DNA of 64,000 bases from JBCDCY01 sp039180875 (GTDB lineage: Bacteria > Pseudomonadota > Alphaproteobacteria > Rhodobacterales > Rhodobacteraceae). Position numbers and translations under genes: made by a program. The notes under the pieces were generated by a model. It was not told where the DNA came from. It saw nothing but the letters and a program-made list of their open reading frames with translations, and ran no database searches. Every line of letters starts with the position of its first letter. Positions within the stretch are counted from its first letter, which is position 1. Of the stretch, positions 7,728 through 15,647 are shown piece after piece. The stretch lies in assembly GCA_039180875.1 (NCBI GenBank), contig JBCDCY010000004.1:124001-188000 (forward strand). The letters are read 5' to 3'.

Positions 7728-8571
7728 GGCCGGCGAGGATCCGCCGGGCGGGTTGGCGGAGGCGGAGATCGCCCGGCTGGTGGACGCAGAGATCGCCCGC
7801 CGCCGCGCTGCCGGATTGCTGGACCCTGCGCCCAAGACCTCCGCCTTCGGCCGGCTCACCCGCCATCCCCTGACCGTGGCCTTCGTCGCCTTCGCGCTCA
7901 CCACCCTGCTCGGCGGCTGGTATGACGGCATCCTGAAAAACCGGGCCGAGCGCGCGGCACGGCTGGAGCGCGACATCGCCCGCATCCAGGCCGAGGAGCA
8001 GGAGGCGGCGGCCAAGCTCAGCGCCTTCATCACGCTGGTCAACGAGCGTTCCATCCGCTCCGACCTGCTGCGCTCCGCCATCGTCCGGGGCGCGGCGGAG
8101 GAGGCGCGGGAGCGAAAGCGCGCCTACGACGACGTCTACCTCCGCTGGAACGTCGCCTACCCTCTGCAGATCCGGGTGCTGCGCGGCCTGCTGGGGGAGG
8201 AGGGTCAGACGATCTACGAGCGGGCGGTGGCGGAGGCGATCGCGCCGCTCTTCGCCAAAACTGATGCCTGCCTGACCGCGGCCTTCGACCTCGCCACCGC
8301 GCGCGGCTTCCAGATCGGCGCGGGCTTTCGCCCGGCCGGCTGCAGTCCGGAGGGGCGCTGGACCGATCTGCCCCGCACCTCCACCGTGGCGGTGCGGGAA
8401 TGCGCCAACGCGATCCTCACCAACATGCGGGGCCAGATCGCCGGCCGGGCGCTGCGCCGCCAGGGCAATGCAGCGGGGGAGCCGCCGCCGGAGCGGCGCG
8501 ACTGGGCTGCCTCGATCGAGGCGGAGCTGCTGGCGAGCTGCCCCGGCCTCGCCCCCAGCGTGCCCGCATGA
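7705..8571 (+). CDS. Unknown single-span membrane protein with coiled coil, in the Mo-cofactor operon
   Basis: A 288-residue protein I do not recognise. It has a hydrophilic N-terminus rich in Glu and Arg, one transmembrane segment at about residues 54-76 ('LTVAFVAFALTTLLGGWY'), then a charged helical stretch ('RAARLERDIARIQAEEQEAA') that looks like a coiled coil, and a globular C-terminal part with several cysteines. It overlaps the fdhD 3' end by 23 bases and its stop overlaps the mobA start (ATGA), so it is embedded in the operon. A GTG at 7720 is an alternative start that would leave an 8-base overlap. Location suggests a link to Mo enzymes, but no function can be read from the sequence. 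Confidence 0.75.
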   Translation: MRRRSVAEAGEDPPGGLAEAEIARLVDAEIARRRAAGLLDPAPKTSAFGRLTRHPLTVAFVAFALTTLLGGWYDGILKNRAERAARLERDIARIQAEEQEAAAKLSAFITLVNERSIRSDLLRSAIVRGAAEEARERKRAYDDVYLRWNVAYPLQIRVLRGLLGEEGQTIYERAVAEAIAPLFAKTDACLTAAFDLATARGFQIGAGFRPAGCSPEGRWTDLPRTSTVAVRECANAILTNMRGQIAGRALRRQGNAAGEPPPERRDWAASIEAELLASCPGLAPSVPA

Positions 8572-9221
8572 CGGTCTCGCCCGGCACGGGGCCGGTGCTG
8601 GGCCTGGTGCTCGCCGGTGGGCGGGCGACGCGGATGGGGGGCGGCGACAAGGGTCTCCGCCCCCTCGGCAAGCGGCCGTTGATGGGCCATGTGATCCGCC
8701 GCCTGGCGCCTCAGGTCGACACCCTGGCGATCAACGCCGGCGGCGATCCGGGGCGCTTTGCCGACTTCGCCCTGCCGGTGCTGCCCGACAGCGTGCCGGG
8801 CCATGCCGGACCGCTCGCCGGGGTGCTGGCCGGCCTCGATTGGGCGGCAGAGGCAGGGGCGCCCTGGATCGTCACCGCGGCGGCCGATACACCGTTTCTG
8901 CCGAAGCGCCTGGTGGTGGCGCTCCGCGCCGCGGCCTATGCCCGCGATACCCAGTTCGCCGTCGCCGCCGTGCCGGATACGAGCTTCCCGAGCGGCTATG
9001 CCCCGCAGCCGACTTTCGGGCTCTGGCCCGTGGCCTGTCGGGAGGAGCTGCGCGCCACGCTGGTCGCCGGCAAGGGCAAGATCATGGCCTTCACTAAGCC
9101 CCGGGGCCTCGCCGAAGTGGTGTTCGAGGGGGCGCCCTTCGATCCCTTCTTCAACGTCAACACTCTGGCCGATCTGGCGGAGGCGGAGGCGATGCTGCAG
9201 GCGGGCGCGGCATGCGGGTGA
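8568..9221 (+). CDS. mobA: Molybdenum cofactor guanylyltransferase MobA
   Basis: Attaches GMP from GTP to molybdopterin-Mo to form the guanine dinucleotide cofactor used by formate dehydrogenase and related enzymes. The 217-residue protein opens with the nucleotidyltransferase signature 'GLVLAGGRATRMGGGDKGL', then 'LAINAGGDPGRF', 'DSVPGHAGPLAGVLAGL' and the metal-binding 'VTAAADTPFLP', and ends with 'FDPFFNVNTLADLAEAE'. The ATG at 8568 overlaps the stop of the upstream gene, and the 3' end overlaps mobB by 10 bases. Confidence 0.95.
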   Translation: MTVSPGTGPVLGLVLAGGRATRMGGGDKGLRPLGKRPLMGHVIRRLAPQVDTLAINAGGDPGRFADFALPVLPDSVPGHAGPLAGVLAGLDWAAEAGAPWIVTAAADTPFLPKRLVVALRAAAYARDTQFAVAAVPDTSFPSGYAPQPTFGLWPVACREELRATLVAGKGKIMAFTKPRGLAEVVFEGAPFDPFFNVNTLADLAEAEAMLQAGAACG

Positions 9222-9724
9222 TCGGCATCGTCGGGCGCAAGCACGTGGGCAAGACCACGCTGGTGGAGCGTCTGGTGGCCGAGATCGCCGGGCGGGGTCT
9301 CAGCGTCTCCACCGTCAAGCACACCCACCACGCCATCGACTTGGAGCATCCGGGCACCGACACGGATCGACATCGGGCTGCCGGGGCCGCCGAGGTGATG
9401 CTCGCGTCGGCCTCCCGCTGGGCGCTGATGCGGGAGCATCGCGGGGCGGGTGAGCCGGCTTTGGCCGATCTGGTCGGGCGCCTCGCGCCGGTGGATCTGG
9501 TGATCGTCGAGGGCTTTTCCCGGAGCGCCCATCCGAAGCTCGAGGTCGTGCGCCTGGCCCAGTCCCGCGACCTGATCGCCCCGGGCGATCCGACGGTGCG
9601 GGCCCTGGCGGCCTCGCCCTTCCCGTTGCCGGAGGAGCTGGCGTCCGGCCGGCCCGCCTTAGCGCTCGATGACATCGCCGGCCTCGCCGATCTGGCATTG
9701 GCCGAGGCACGGGCATTGGCATGA
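9212..9724 (+). CDS. mobB: Molybdopterin-guanine dinucleotide biosynthesis adaptor MobB
   Basis: GTP-binding P-loop protein that assists MobA in forming or delivering the guanylated Mo cofactor. The 170-residue protein has Walker A 'GRKHVGKTTLVERLV', the family motif 'VSTVKHTHHAIDLEHPGTDT', 'HRAAGAAEVMLAS' and 'DLVIVEGFSRSAHPKLEV'. It overlaps mobA by 10 bases and moeA by 4 bases (ATGA), so the three are translationally coupled. Confidence 0.94.
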   Translation: MRVIGIVGRKHVGKTTLVERLVAEIAGRGLSVSTVKHTHHAIDLEHPGTDTDRHRAAGAAEVMLASASRWALMREHRGAGEPALADLVGRLAPVDLVIVEGFSRSAHPKLEVVRLAQSRDLIAPGDPTVRALAASPFPLPEELASGRPALALDDIAGLADLALAEARALA

Positions 9725-10962
9725 GCGGCGAGCGATCCTCCCTCCCCCCCGGCGTCGACTGGATCCCGGTGCCGGAGGCGCTGGCCCGGCTTCGCGCCGC
9801 CGTCGAGCCCGTGGCGGAGCCCGAGCCGTTGCCTGCCGTCGCAGCCGCCGGCCGAATCCTGGCGCGGGAGGTGCGGGCCAGCCGGGCCAATCCGGCGGCC
9901 GCCAATTCCGCGGTCGACGGCTACGGCTTCGCCGCCGCATCCCTCTCCGGCGACGGACCGCAACGCTTGCCCCTCGCACCGGGTCGGGCGGCGGCAGGCG
10001 TGCCCTTCGACCAGGCCCTGCCGGCCGGTGCCGCAGTGCCCATCCTGACAGGTGCCATATTGCCGGCCGGGGTCGATACCGTGGCCCTGCAGGAGGAGGC
10101 GGTGGTGCGCGACGGCATCCTGCATCTCGCCCGGCCGCCCCGCCCCGGCGCCAATACGCGGGCCCGGGCGGAGGATGTGGACGCCGGCGACCTGATCGCC
10201 CCGGCCGGCCGGATCCTGACGCCGCCGGACCTCGCCCTGCTGGCGGCCTGCGGGACAGAGACGGTCGCGGTGCGCCGGCCGCTCCGCGTCGCGGTGCTCT
10301 CCACCGGTGACGAACTGGCCGAGGCGGGCGGGCCGGCGGCGCCTCATCAGGTCTACGACGCCAACCGGCCGATGCTGATGGCCTGCCTGCGGCGCTGGGG
10401 CATGGAGCCGATGGATCTCGGCCAGGTGGGCGACGATGCGGCGGCGGTCGCGGCGGCGCTGGCGAAGGGCGCAGCGACCGCGGACGCCATCGTCGCCTCG
10501 GGCGGCGCGTCCTCCGGCGCGGAGGACCATGTGGCCCGGCTGTTGGGGGAGGAGGGCGCGCGGATTGCCTGGCGCATCGCGGTGAAGCCCGGCCGGCCGC
10601 TCGCCTTCGGCCACTGGCGTGAGCGGCTGATGTTCGCGCTGCCCGGCAATCCGGTGGCGGCCTTCGTCTGCCTGCTGATGTTTGCCCGCCCCGCGCTCCT
10701 ACGCCTGGCGGGGGCGGGGTGGTTGGAGCCCGTGCCCCTCGCCCTTCCCGCCGGCTTCGAGAAGCGGAAGCGGCCGGGGCGGACGGAATATCTGCGAGCC
10801 CGCCTAAGGGACGGGCGGGTCGAGGTGTTCTCGTCCGAAGGTTCCGGCCGGATCTCGGGCCTCGCCTGGGCGGAGGGGCTGGTGGCGCTCGATGCTCCGG
10901 CCCGGACCATCGCGCCGGGGGATCCGGTGGCCTATCTGCCGTTCAGTGCCTTCGGTCTCTGA
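9721..10962 (+). CDS. moeA: Molybdopterin molybdenumtransferase MoeA
   Basis: Inserts molybdate into adenylylated molybdopterin. The 413-residue protein contains the N-terminal 'ANSAVDGYGFAAASL' (the NSAMDGYA-type motif), 'ILTGAILPAGVDTVALQEEA', 'PRPGANTRARAEDVDAGD', the MoCF-binding segment 'VAVLSTGDELAEAG', 'QVYDANRPML', and 'IAWRIAVKPGRPLAFG' before 'FALPGNPVAAFVC'. The loop that is usually SGGVSxGxxD reads SGGASSGAED. It is the last gene of the fdhD-mobA-mobB-moeA operon, followed by an intergenic repeat and a convergent gene. Confidence 0.95.
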   Translation: MSGERSSLPPGVDWIPVPEALARLRAAVEPVAEPEPLPAVAAAGRILAREVRASRANPAAANSAVDGYGFAAASLSGDGPQRLPLAPGRAAAGVPFDQALPAGAAVPILTGAILPAGVDTVALQEEAVVRDGILHLARPPRPGANTRARAEDVDAGDLIAPAGRILTPPDLALLAACGTETVAVRRPLRVAVLSTGDELAEAGGPAAPHQVYDANRPMLMACLRRWGMEPMDLGQVGDDAAAVAAALAKGAATADAIVASGGASSGAEDHVARLLGEEGARIAWRIAVKPGRPLAFGHWRERLMFALPGNPVAAFVCLLMFARPALLRLAGAGWLEPVPLALPAGFEKRKRPGRTEYLRARLRDGRVEVFSSEGSGRISGLAWAEGLVALDAPARTIAPGDPVAYLPFSAFGL

Positions 10963-10984
10963 TGCCGTACCGCAAGAGACGCAT

Positions 10985-11020
10985 GCCTCCGGCGGGGATA
11001 TTTGCGCCACTGCGAAGGGG
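10985..11020 (+). repeat. Intergenic repeat, short copy
   Basis: Core 'CCTCCGGCGGGGATATTTG' followed by CGCCACTGCGAAGG. It lies 22 bases after the moeA stop, in the gap between convergent moeA and the short-chain dehydrogenase gene. It matches the copies at 20158, 24371 and 33520 and the end of the long copy at 4486. Confidence 0.7.
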
Positions 11021-11034
11021 CTGAAATCGCGGGT

Positions 11035-11820
11035 TCAGACCTGGCTCCAGCCGAGGGCGCGGCGGACGGCCCAGATGTAGGAGCGGTACGGCAGGAAGCC
11101 GATCGCCTTCAGGATCAGGGCGAGCCGCATCGGGAAGACGATCTCGAAGCCCGGACGGTCGAGACCGGTGACGATCCGGTCCGCCGCCTCGTCCGGCGAC
11201 ATCAGGAACGGCATCTCGAAGGTGTTGACCGAGGTCGCCTCAGTCTCGACGAAGCCCGGGTTGATGACGGAGATCCGCACGCCGAGATCGACCAGATCCA
11301 TCGCCAGCGCCTCGGCCATGGCGATCAGAGCCGCCTTGCTGGCGGAATAGGCGGCGGCATCGGGCAGACCGCGATAGCCCGCGACCGAGGCCATCACCGC
11401 GATATGGCCCTTGCCGTTCGGGATCATGTGCGCCAGCACCGGGTCGAGGCCGTTCACCACGCCGGTCACGTTGACGTCGATCATCCGCTTGGCGGCCTCG
11501 GCATCGAAGGCCTGGGCCCGCATCGGGGTGTAGATGCCGGCGTTGAGCACGGCGAGCGCCAGCGGCCTCTCGGCCGTCACTTCGGCCACGATTGCGCGGA
11601 TCCGGTCGAGGTCCGTGACGTCGCCCCGCACCGGGCGGATGTCGCCAACATCCTCGGCCACCAGGCTGTCCAGCGCCTCTTGCCGGCGGGCGGTGGCGTA
11701 GACGGTCCAGCCGAGCCCGGCCAGTTTCCGGCAAAGCGCCCGGCCGATACCGCCCGAGGCGCCGGTCACCCAGGCGACGCCATCCTCGGGCGTGACGGCC
11801 TGGGCAAAGACGCTGCTCAC
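11035..11820 (-). CDS. Short-chain dehydrogenase/reductase
   Basis: A 261-residue NAD(P)-dependent oxidoreductase with the cofactor loop 'VTGASGGIGRALCRKLA', 'VLNAGIYTPM', and the catalytic Ser and 'YSASKAAL' Tyr-x-x-x-Lys pair, followed by 'INPGFVETEAT'. The GTG at 11818-11820 overlaps the stop of the upstream gene (GTGA), so it is translationally coupled to it. It is the third gene of a minus-strand operon with a ChrR-like cupin protein and a Tat-exported protein. A short-chain dehydrogenase is also among the genes of the Rhodobacter RpoE-ChrR singlet-oxygen regulon, which makes a redox-stress role possible. The substrate is unknown. Confidence 0.88.
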   Translation of the reverse strand: MSSVFAQAVTPEDGVAWVTGASGGIGRALCRKLAGLGWTVYATARRQEALDSLVAEDVGDIRPVRGDVTDLDRIRAIVAEVTAERPLALAVLNAGIYTPMRAQAFDAEAAKRMIDVNVTGVVNGLDPVLAHMIPNGKGHIAVMASVAGYRGLPDAAAYSASKAALIAMAEALAMDLVDLGVRISVINPGFVETEATSVNTFEMPFLMSPDEAADRIVTGLDRPGFEIVFPMRLALILKAIGFLPYRSYIWAVRRALGWSQV

Positions 11821-12515
11821 CCGCCGGTCCAGAGCGTGCTGAGACGCGTCGTGCGGTCGCGGGCCAACAGCATGGCCCGGTCGCCCCGGGCGCCGAAGGC
11901 GTTGGCGATCCACTCGCCCTGGTCGTCGTAGTAGAGGTCGAGCGGCAGGTCGCCGGTGATCCGCCAGTGGGTGCAGGGGACGGGCCCGCTCGGCGTCTCC
12001 AGCACCTCGCGCCCGGCGTTCTCGGCCTGCACGGCGTAGGGCGTGCCGTCCTGGGTGCTGATCCAAACCGGCCGACTAAGAAAGGCCTGCGCCCAGTAGG
12101 TCGTGGTCGCCACGGATCCAGTTTGGACGCCGGAATACTTGCTGCCGGAGATCTCCAGCCCTTCGGCCGTGCGGCGCGCGCTCACCCGCTCGGCCGTGCC
12201 ATCGTCGTTCGTCTCGCTCTCGATCGAGATGACCTCGCCAGCCTCCCAGCTTTCGCGGTTGGTCATCTCGTAGCGGTAGGCGGTGATGCCGAGGATCTTC
12301 ACCTGGATCGAGATGTCGATGGCGACGTCGATCCGGTCGCCCTCCTGACTGATCGCGAGCGTTTGGACACCCACCGGATCGCCGTCGCGAAGGATGTCGA
12401 AGGTGCGCCGGGCGACCGCCGCATGCGCCGCCGTCGGCACGAAGGTCAATCCGGCCATGGCCGCAGCACCCGTCAGGACGGTGCGCCGACCCAAGATCGG
12501 CGAAAGCGATGTCAT
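11817..12515 (-). CDS. Tat-exported DUF6134-type protein
   Basis: A 232-residue protein with a twin-arginine signal: 'LGRRTVLTGAAAMAGLTF' followed by a likely cleavage after 'PTAAHA'. The mature part is beta-rich with 'FDILRDGDPVGVQTLAIS', 'YEMTNRESWEAGEVISIES' and 'GPVPCTHWRITGDLPLDLYYDDQGEW'. This resembles DUF3108/DUF6134-type periplasmic proteins of unknown function. It lies between the ChrR-like gene (4-base gap) and the dehydrogenase (GTGA overlap). Export by Tat fits folding before transport, but no cofactor site is obvious. The family name is from memory and not verified. Confidence 0.75.
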   Translation of the reverse strand: MTSLSPILGRRTVLTGAAAMAGLTFVPTAAHAAVARRTFDILRDGDPVGVQTLAISQEGDRIDVAIDISIQVKILGITAYRYEMTNRESWEAGEVISIESETNDDGTAERVSARRTAEGLEISGSKYSGVQTGSVATTTYWAQAFLSRPVWISTQDGTPYAVQAENAGREVLETPSGPVPCTHWRITGDLPLDLYYDDQGEWIANAFGARGDRAMLLARDRTTRLSTLWTGG

Positions 12516-12519
12516 CGCA

Positions 12520-13209
12520 TCACCCGGTGCGCGAGAGCAGGTTCAGCGCTCGGCCGAACGTGCCCGTGAAGTGCATCCCGCCGCTCATGACGATCAAGCA
12601 GACGCAGGTTTCGTCGCCGACGATCTGCGGATGGTGGTCGTCGCTTTCATCGGCCAACGAGACATCGCCGGCGCGGTAGATCCGCCCGCCGTCCTCGAGC
12701 GCGCCGGAGAGCACCAGCGTCGCCTCCTCACCATGGTGGGTATGGGAGAAGATGCGCCGTCCAGGCCGGGCCCGCAGCAGGCTCACCTCTTCGCCTTCAT
12801 AGCCGGTCAGCACATGCTCATGAATACCGGGCAGGCGAAACTTCCACTCGATCCCCTCGCCGCTCCTGGCGATGGCCTTCCGGATCGGCGCGGGCAGAAG
12901 CGATACATCTTCGCCCGCGATCTCAGCCTCACCGTCGACCTCGGCTTGGTCGATCCGCCGCATGACGCCGTCGAGCACGCTCTTCTGCACCAGCACTTCG
13001 CTTTCCGGCCCCGCACAGGTCACGGCGCATGCGCCATTGTGGGCACCTTCCCCGAGCAGTGCCCCCGCAACCTCATCGCATTCCGCAATCGTCGCGCGCG
13101 ACGCCGCTGAGTACGTGGCGTGGGACGCGACCAGCAACGACATGCCGTCGCTTAAGGAGCCGGCCGCGTAGGCCGACAACATCTCGAACGTGGGATGGAA
13201 CGTCACCAT
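12520..13209 (-). CDS. ChrR-like cupin protein lacking the zinc cysteines of the anti-sigma domain
   Basis: A 229-residue homologue of ChrR, the zinc anti-sigma factor that holds the ECF sigma factor RpoE until singlet oxygen appears. The N-terminal domain keeps His5 and His30 (ChrR His6 and His31). The positions of ChrR Cys35 and Cys38 are Ser34 and Ser37 ('ASHATYSAASRA'), so the HxxxCxxC zinc site is broken. The C-terminal cupin keeps the metal ligands His156, His158, Glu162 and His192 in the same spacing as ChrR His141, His143, Glu147 and His177. No sigma-factor gene is adjacent. The ATG at 13207-13209 opens the family-like 'MVTFHPTFEMLSAYAAGSL'. It leads a three-gene operon. Confidence 0.85.
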   Translation of the reverse strand: MVTFHPTFEMLSAYAAGSLSDGMSLLVASHATYSAASRATIAECDEVAGALLGEGAHNGACAVTCAGPESEVLVQKSVLDGVMRRIDQAEVDGEAEIAGEDVSLLPAPIRKAIARSGEGIEWKFRLPGIHEHVLTGYEGEEVSLLRARPGRRIFSHTHHGEEATLVLSGALEDGGRIYRAGDVSLADESDDHHPQIVGDETCVCLIVMSGGMHFTGTFGRALNLLSRTG

Positions 13210-13251
13210 TGACTTACCGTACCTTCACTGCCCAATCGTCGTTTCTGCAAC

Positions 13252-13281
13252 CAATTACGGACGCGCAACAGTTTCAGATCA
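13252..13281 (-). promoter_or_regulatory. Possible ECF (RpoE-type) promoter of the chrR-like operon
   Basis: On the minus strand, TGATCT (13281-13276) is followed after exactly 18 bases by TAATTG (13257-13252), with the ATG 43 bases downstream. RpoE of Rhodobacter recognises a TGATC-type -35 and a TAA-type -10. The match is partial: the -10 lacks the expected TAAG. A similar pair with the same 18-base spacing lies upstream of cfa. Confidence 0.25.
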
Positions 13282-13367
13282 CACATGACGCTGCGTCGCG
13301 TTGATTTCGTGTCGGAAATGAAACTACCTCGCGGCTTCGCGAAATCCAGGTCGGGGCCGTCCACGTG

Positions 13368-14501
13368 ATGAAAAGTCTCTTCTTCTACGGGACGCTGCGG
13401 GATGCGGAGACGCTCGCCCTTGTTCTGGGGCCCTTTGCCGACGGCATTCGGGTGGGTGAGGCAACGCTGCCGGATCACTGTGTCTTTTCTGTCACGGATG
13501 AGGACTTTCCGACTCTGGTGGCGGAACCGGGCAGCGAGGCGGCCGGGCTGCTGGTGGAAAATCTCGACCCCGCGGCCCTCGATCGGCTGATCTTTTTTGA
13601 GGACGGCTTCGACTACGCGCTGCGCCCGGTGGAGGTGCTGGCGGAGGGCGCACGACGCCCGGCCGAGGTGTTCTTCAGCCACGGCCCGAAGATCGTGCCC
13701 GACGGGCCCTGGGATTACGCGCGCTGGCGGCGGGAGCAACAGCCGGCCTTCGCCGCCGCGGCGCGGGAGCTGATGGCGCATTACGGCACCACGCCGGAGG
13801 AGGAGGTCGACCGCATCTGGCCCGGTATCCGCACCCGGTCCTTCGCCCGGGCCCGGGCGGCGACGGAGCCGGTGCGGGCAGAGCTCCGCCACGGGCTCGG
13901 CGCGGCGGACGTGCAGCAGGGGCCGGTCAGCCGCCCCTATCTCGACCTTTTCGCCGTCGAGGCCCATGAGGTGACGCCGGCCCGGTTCGACGGCGCCGCG
14001 CCCACCACGATCCGTCGGACGGCCCTGGCCAGCGGCGACGCGATCACCGTCTTGCCCTGGGATCCGATGCGCGACCGCGTGCTTCTGGTGGAACAATTCC
14101 GCATTGGCCCCCATGCCCGCGGCGACCGCATGCCCTGGACGTTGGAGGCGGTGGCCGGCCGCATCGACGCCGCCACCTCGGCCGAAGCGACAGCCCGGCG
14201 CGAGGCGGAGGAGGAGGCGGGCCTCACCCTCGGCCGCCTGGCCCGGATCGGGCGCTACTATCCCTCCCCCGGGCTGCTCGCCGAAAGCATCGAGAGCTTC
14301 GTCGGGGAAGCCGATCTGGCCGAGGCCGGCGGGCTGCACGGCCTGGCTTACGAGGATGAGGACATCCGCGCCTTCACCTGCAGCCGGGCCGAGGCGATGC
14401 AGGCCGCGGCCAGTGGAGAGATCGCCACCGGCCCCCTCCTGCTCACCCTCTATTGGCTGGAGGCGAACGCCGCGCGGCTGCGCGACGAGTGGCGCGACTG
14501 A
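13368..14501 (+). CDS. trgB: Gamma-glutamylcyclotransferase-like/NUDIX hydrolase fusion, TrgB-like
   Basis: A 377-residue two-domain protein. Residues 1 to about 120 form an AIG2/GGCT-like domain with 'FFYGTLRDAETLALVLG' and the acidic 'LIFFEDGFDYALRPVEV'. Residues about 195-350 are a NUDIX domain of the ADP-sugar pyrophosphatase type, with 'VLLVEQFRIGPHARG' and the box ending 'ARREAEEEAGL' (the canonical Glu at box position 7 is Thr). In R. sphaeroides the tellurite-resistance determinant trgB lies next to cysK, and here cysK follows after 75 bases. The start is ATG 13368; a GTG at 13365 is adjacent. The gene name rests on this layout and on recalled similarity. Confidence 0.8.
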   Translation: MKSLFFYGTLRDAETLALVLGPFADGIRVGEATLPDHCVFSVTDEDFPTLVAEPGSEAAGLLVENLDPAALDRLIFFEDGFDYALRPVEVLAEGARRPAEVFFSHGPKIVPDGPWDYARWRREQQPAFAAAARELMAHYGTTPEEEVDRIWPGIRTRSFARARAATEPVRAELRHGLGAADVQQGPVSRPYLDLFAVEAHEVTPARFDGAAPTTIRRTALASGDAITVLPWDPMRDRVLLVEQFRIGPHARGDRMPWTLEAVAGRIDAATSAEATARREAEEEAGLTLGRLARIGRYYPSPGLLAESIESFVGEADLAEAGGLHGLAYEDEDIRAFTCSRAEAMQAAASGEIATGPLLLTLYWLEANAARLRDEWRD

Positions 14502-14576
14502 ACGCGGCCGCCGCCGGCTTGCGGCCCGCCCGACCGCGACCTAGGCTCGCGCCGATCGGCAGCGGGGAGCGGATGA

Positions 14577-15620
14577 ATGCAAGCCTACAAGGATCTGGCC
14601 GATGCGGTCGGTCACACCCCGCTCATTCGCCTGCGCCAAGCCTCCGAGGCCACGGGCTGTGAGATCCTCGGCAAGGCGGAGTTCCTGAACCCCGGCCAGT
14701 CGGTGAAGGACCGCGCCGCGCTCTGGATTATCCGTGACGCCGTTGCCCGCGGCGCGCTCCGCCCCGGGGGCACGATCGTCGAGGGCACCGCCGGCAATAC
14801 CGGCATCGGCCTCGCCCTGGTCGGCGCCTCGATGGGTTACAAGACGGTGATCGTCATCCCCGAGACCCAGAGCGAGGAGAAGAAGGAGATGCTGCGCCTC
14901 GCCGGCGCAGAGCTCGTCCAGGTCCCGGCCAAGCCCTACCGCAACCCCAACAACTTCGTGCGCTATTCCGAGCGTCTTGCGGCGGCTCTGGCGAAGACCG
15001 AGCCGAACGGGGCGGTCTGGGCCAACCAGTTCGACAACGTCGCCAACCGCCAGGCCCATGTCGACTCGACCGCGCCCGAAATCTGGGAGCAGACCGATGG
15101 CAAGGTCGACGGCTTCGTCTGCGCCGTCGGCTCCGGCGGTACGCTCGCCGGCGTGGCGGAAGGGCTCCGGGCGCGCAAGCCGGAGGTGAAGATCGGCCTC
15201 GCCGATCCCGACGGCGCCGGGCTCTACAGCTACTTCACCACCAGCGAGATCGCCATGGAGGGTTCGTCCATGGCCGAGGGGATCGGCCAGGTCCGCATCA
15301 CCAAGAATATCGAGGGATTGGCGGTCGACTTCCCCTACAACATCCCGGATGCGGAGGGCTTGCCCCACGTCTTCGATCTGTTGGAGCATGAGGGGCTCTG
15401 CCTCGGCCTTTCCTCCGGCATCAACGTCGCCGGCGCGGTGCGGCTTGCCCGCGACCTCGGCCCCGGGCATACCATCGTCACGATCCTCTGCGACTATGGC
15501 ACGCGTTATGCCTCCAAGCTCTTCAACCCGGCCTTTCTGCGGGAGAAGGGATTGCCCGTGCCGGGATATCTGGAGCGCCGGCGGGGCGATGTGCCGGAGG
15601 TCTTCGTCGATGCCGACTGA
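14577..15620 (+). CDS. cysK: Cysteine synthase A
   Basis: PLP-dependent O-acetylserine sulfhydrylase that makes cysteine from O-acetylserine and sulfide. The 347-residue protein has 'HTPLIRLRQASE', the PLP lysine Lys44 in 'NPGQSVKDRAALWII', the substrate loop 'EGTAGNTGIGLALVG' (TAGNTG in place of the more usual TSGNTG), 'CAVGSGGTLAGVAEGL' for PLP phosphate binding, and 'GLSSGINVAGA'. ATG 14577 follows GGGGAGCGG. It lies downstream of the trgB-like gene and directly upstream of the MscS gene, in an order resembling the Rhodobacter trgB-cysK locus. Cysteine production is linked to tellurite and oxidative resistance in several bacteria. Confidence 0.93.
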   Translation: MQAYKDLADAVGHTPLIRLRQASEATGCEILGKAEFLNPGQSVKDRAALWIIRDAVARGALRPGGTIVEGTAGNTGIGLALVGASMGYKTVIVIPETQSEEKKEMLRLAGAELVQVPAKPYRNPNNFVRYSERLAAALAKTEPNGAVWANQFDNVANRQAHVDSTAPEIWEQTDGKVDGFVCAVGSGGTLAGVAEGLRARKPEVKIGLADPDGAGLYSYFTTSEIAMEGSSMAEGIGQVRITKNIEGLAVDFPYNIPDAEGLPHVFDLLEHEGLCLGLSSGINVAGAVRLARDLGPGHTIVTILCDYGTRYASKLFNPAFLREKGLPVPGYLERRRGDVPEVFVDAD

Positions 15621-15647
15621 GTGCTGATCGACCAACTGCGGAGTGCG

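Noticed and set aside
13186..13201. GAAC-GTGGGATG-GAAC inside the start of the chrR-like gene.
   Set aside because: The spacer is 8 bases and the site is inside the coding region, so it is not a plausible LexA box.
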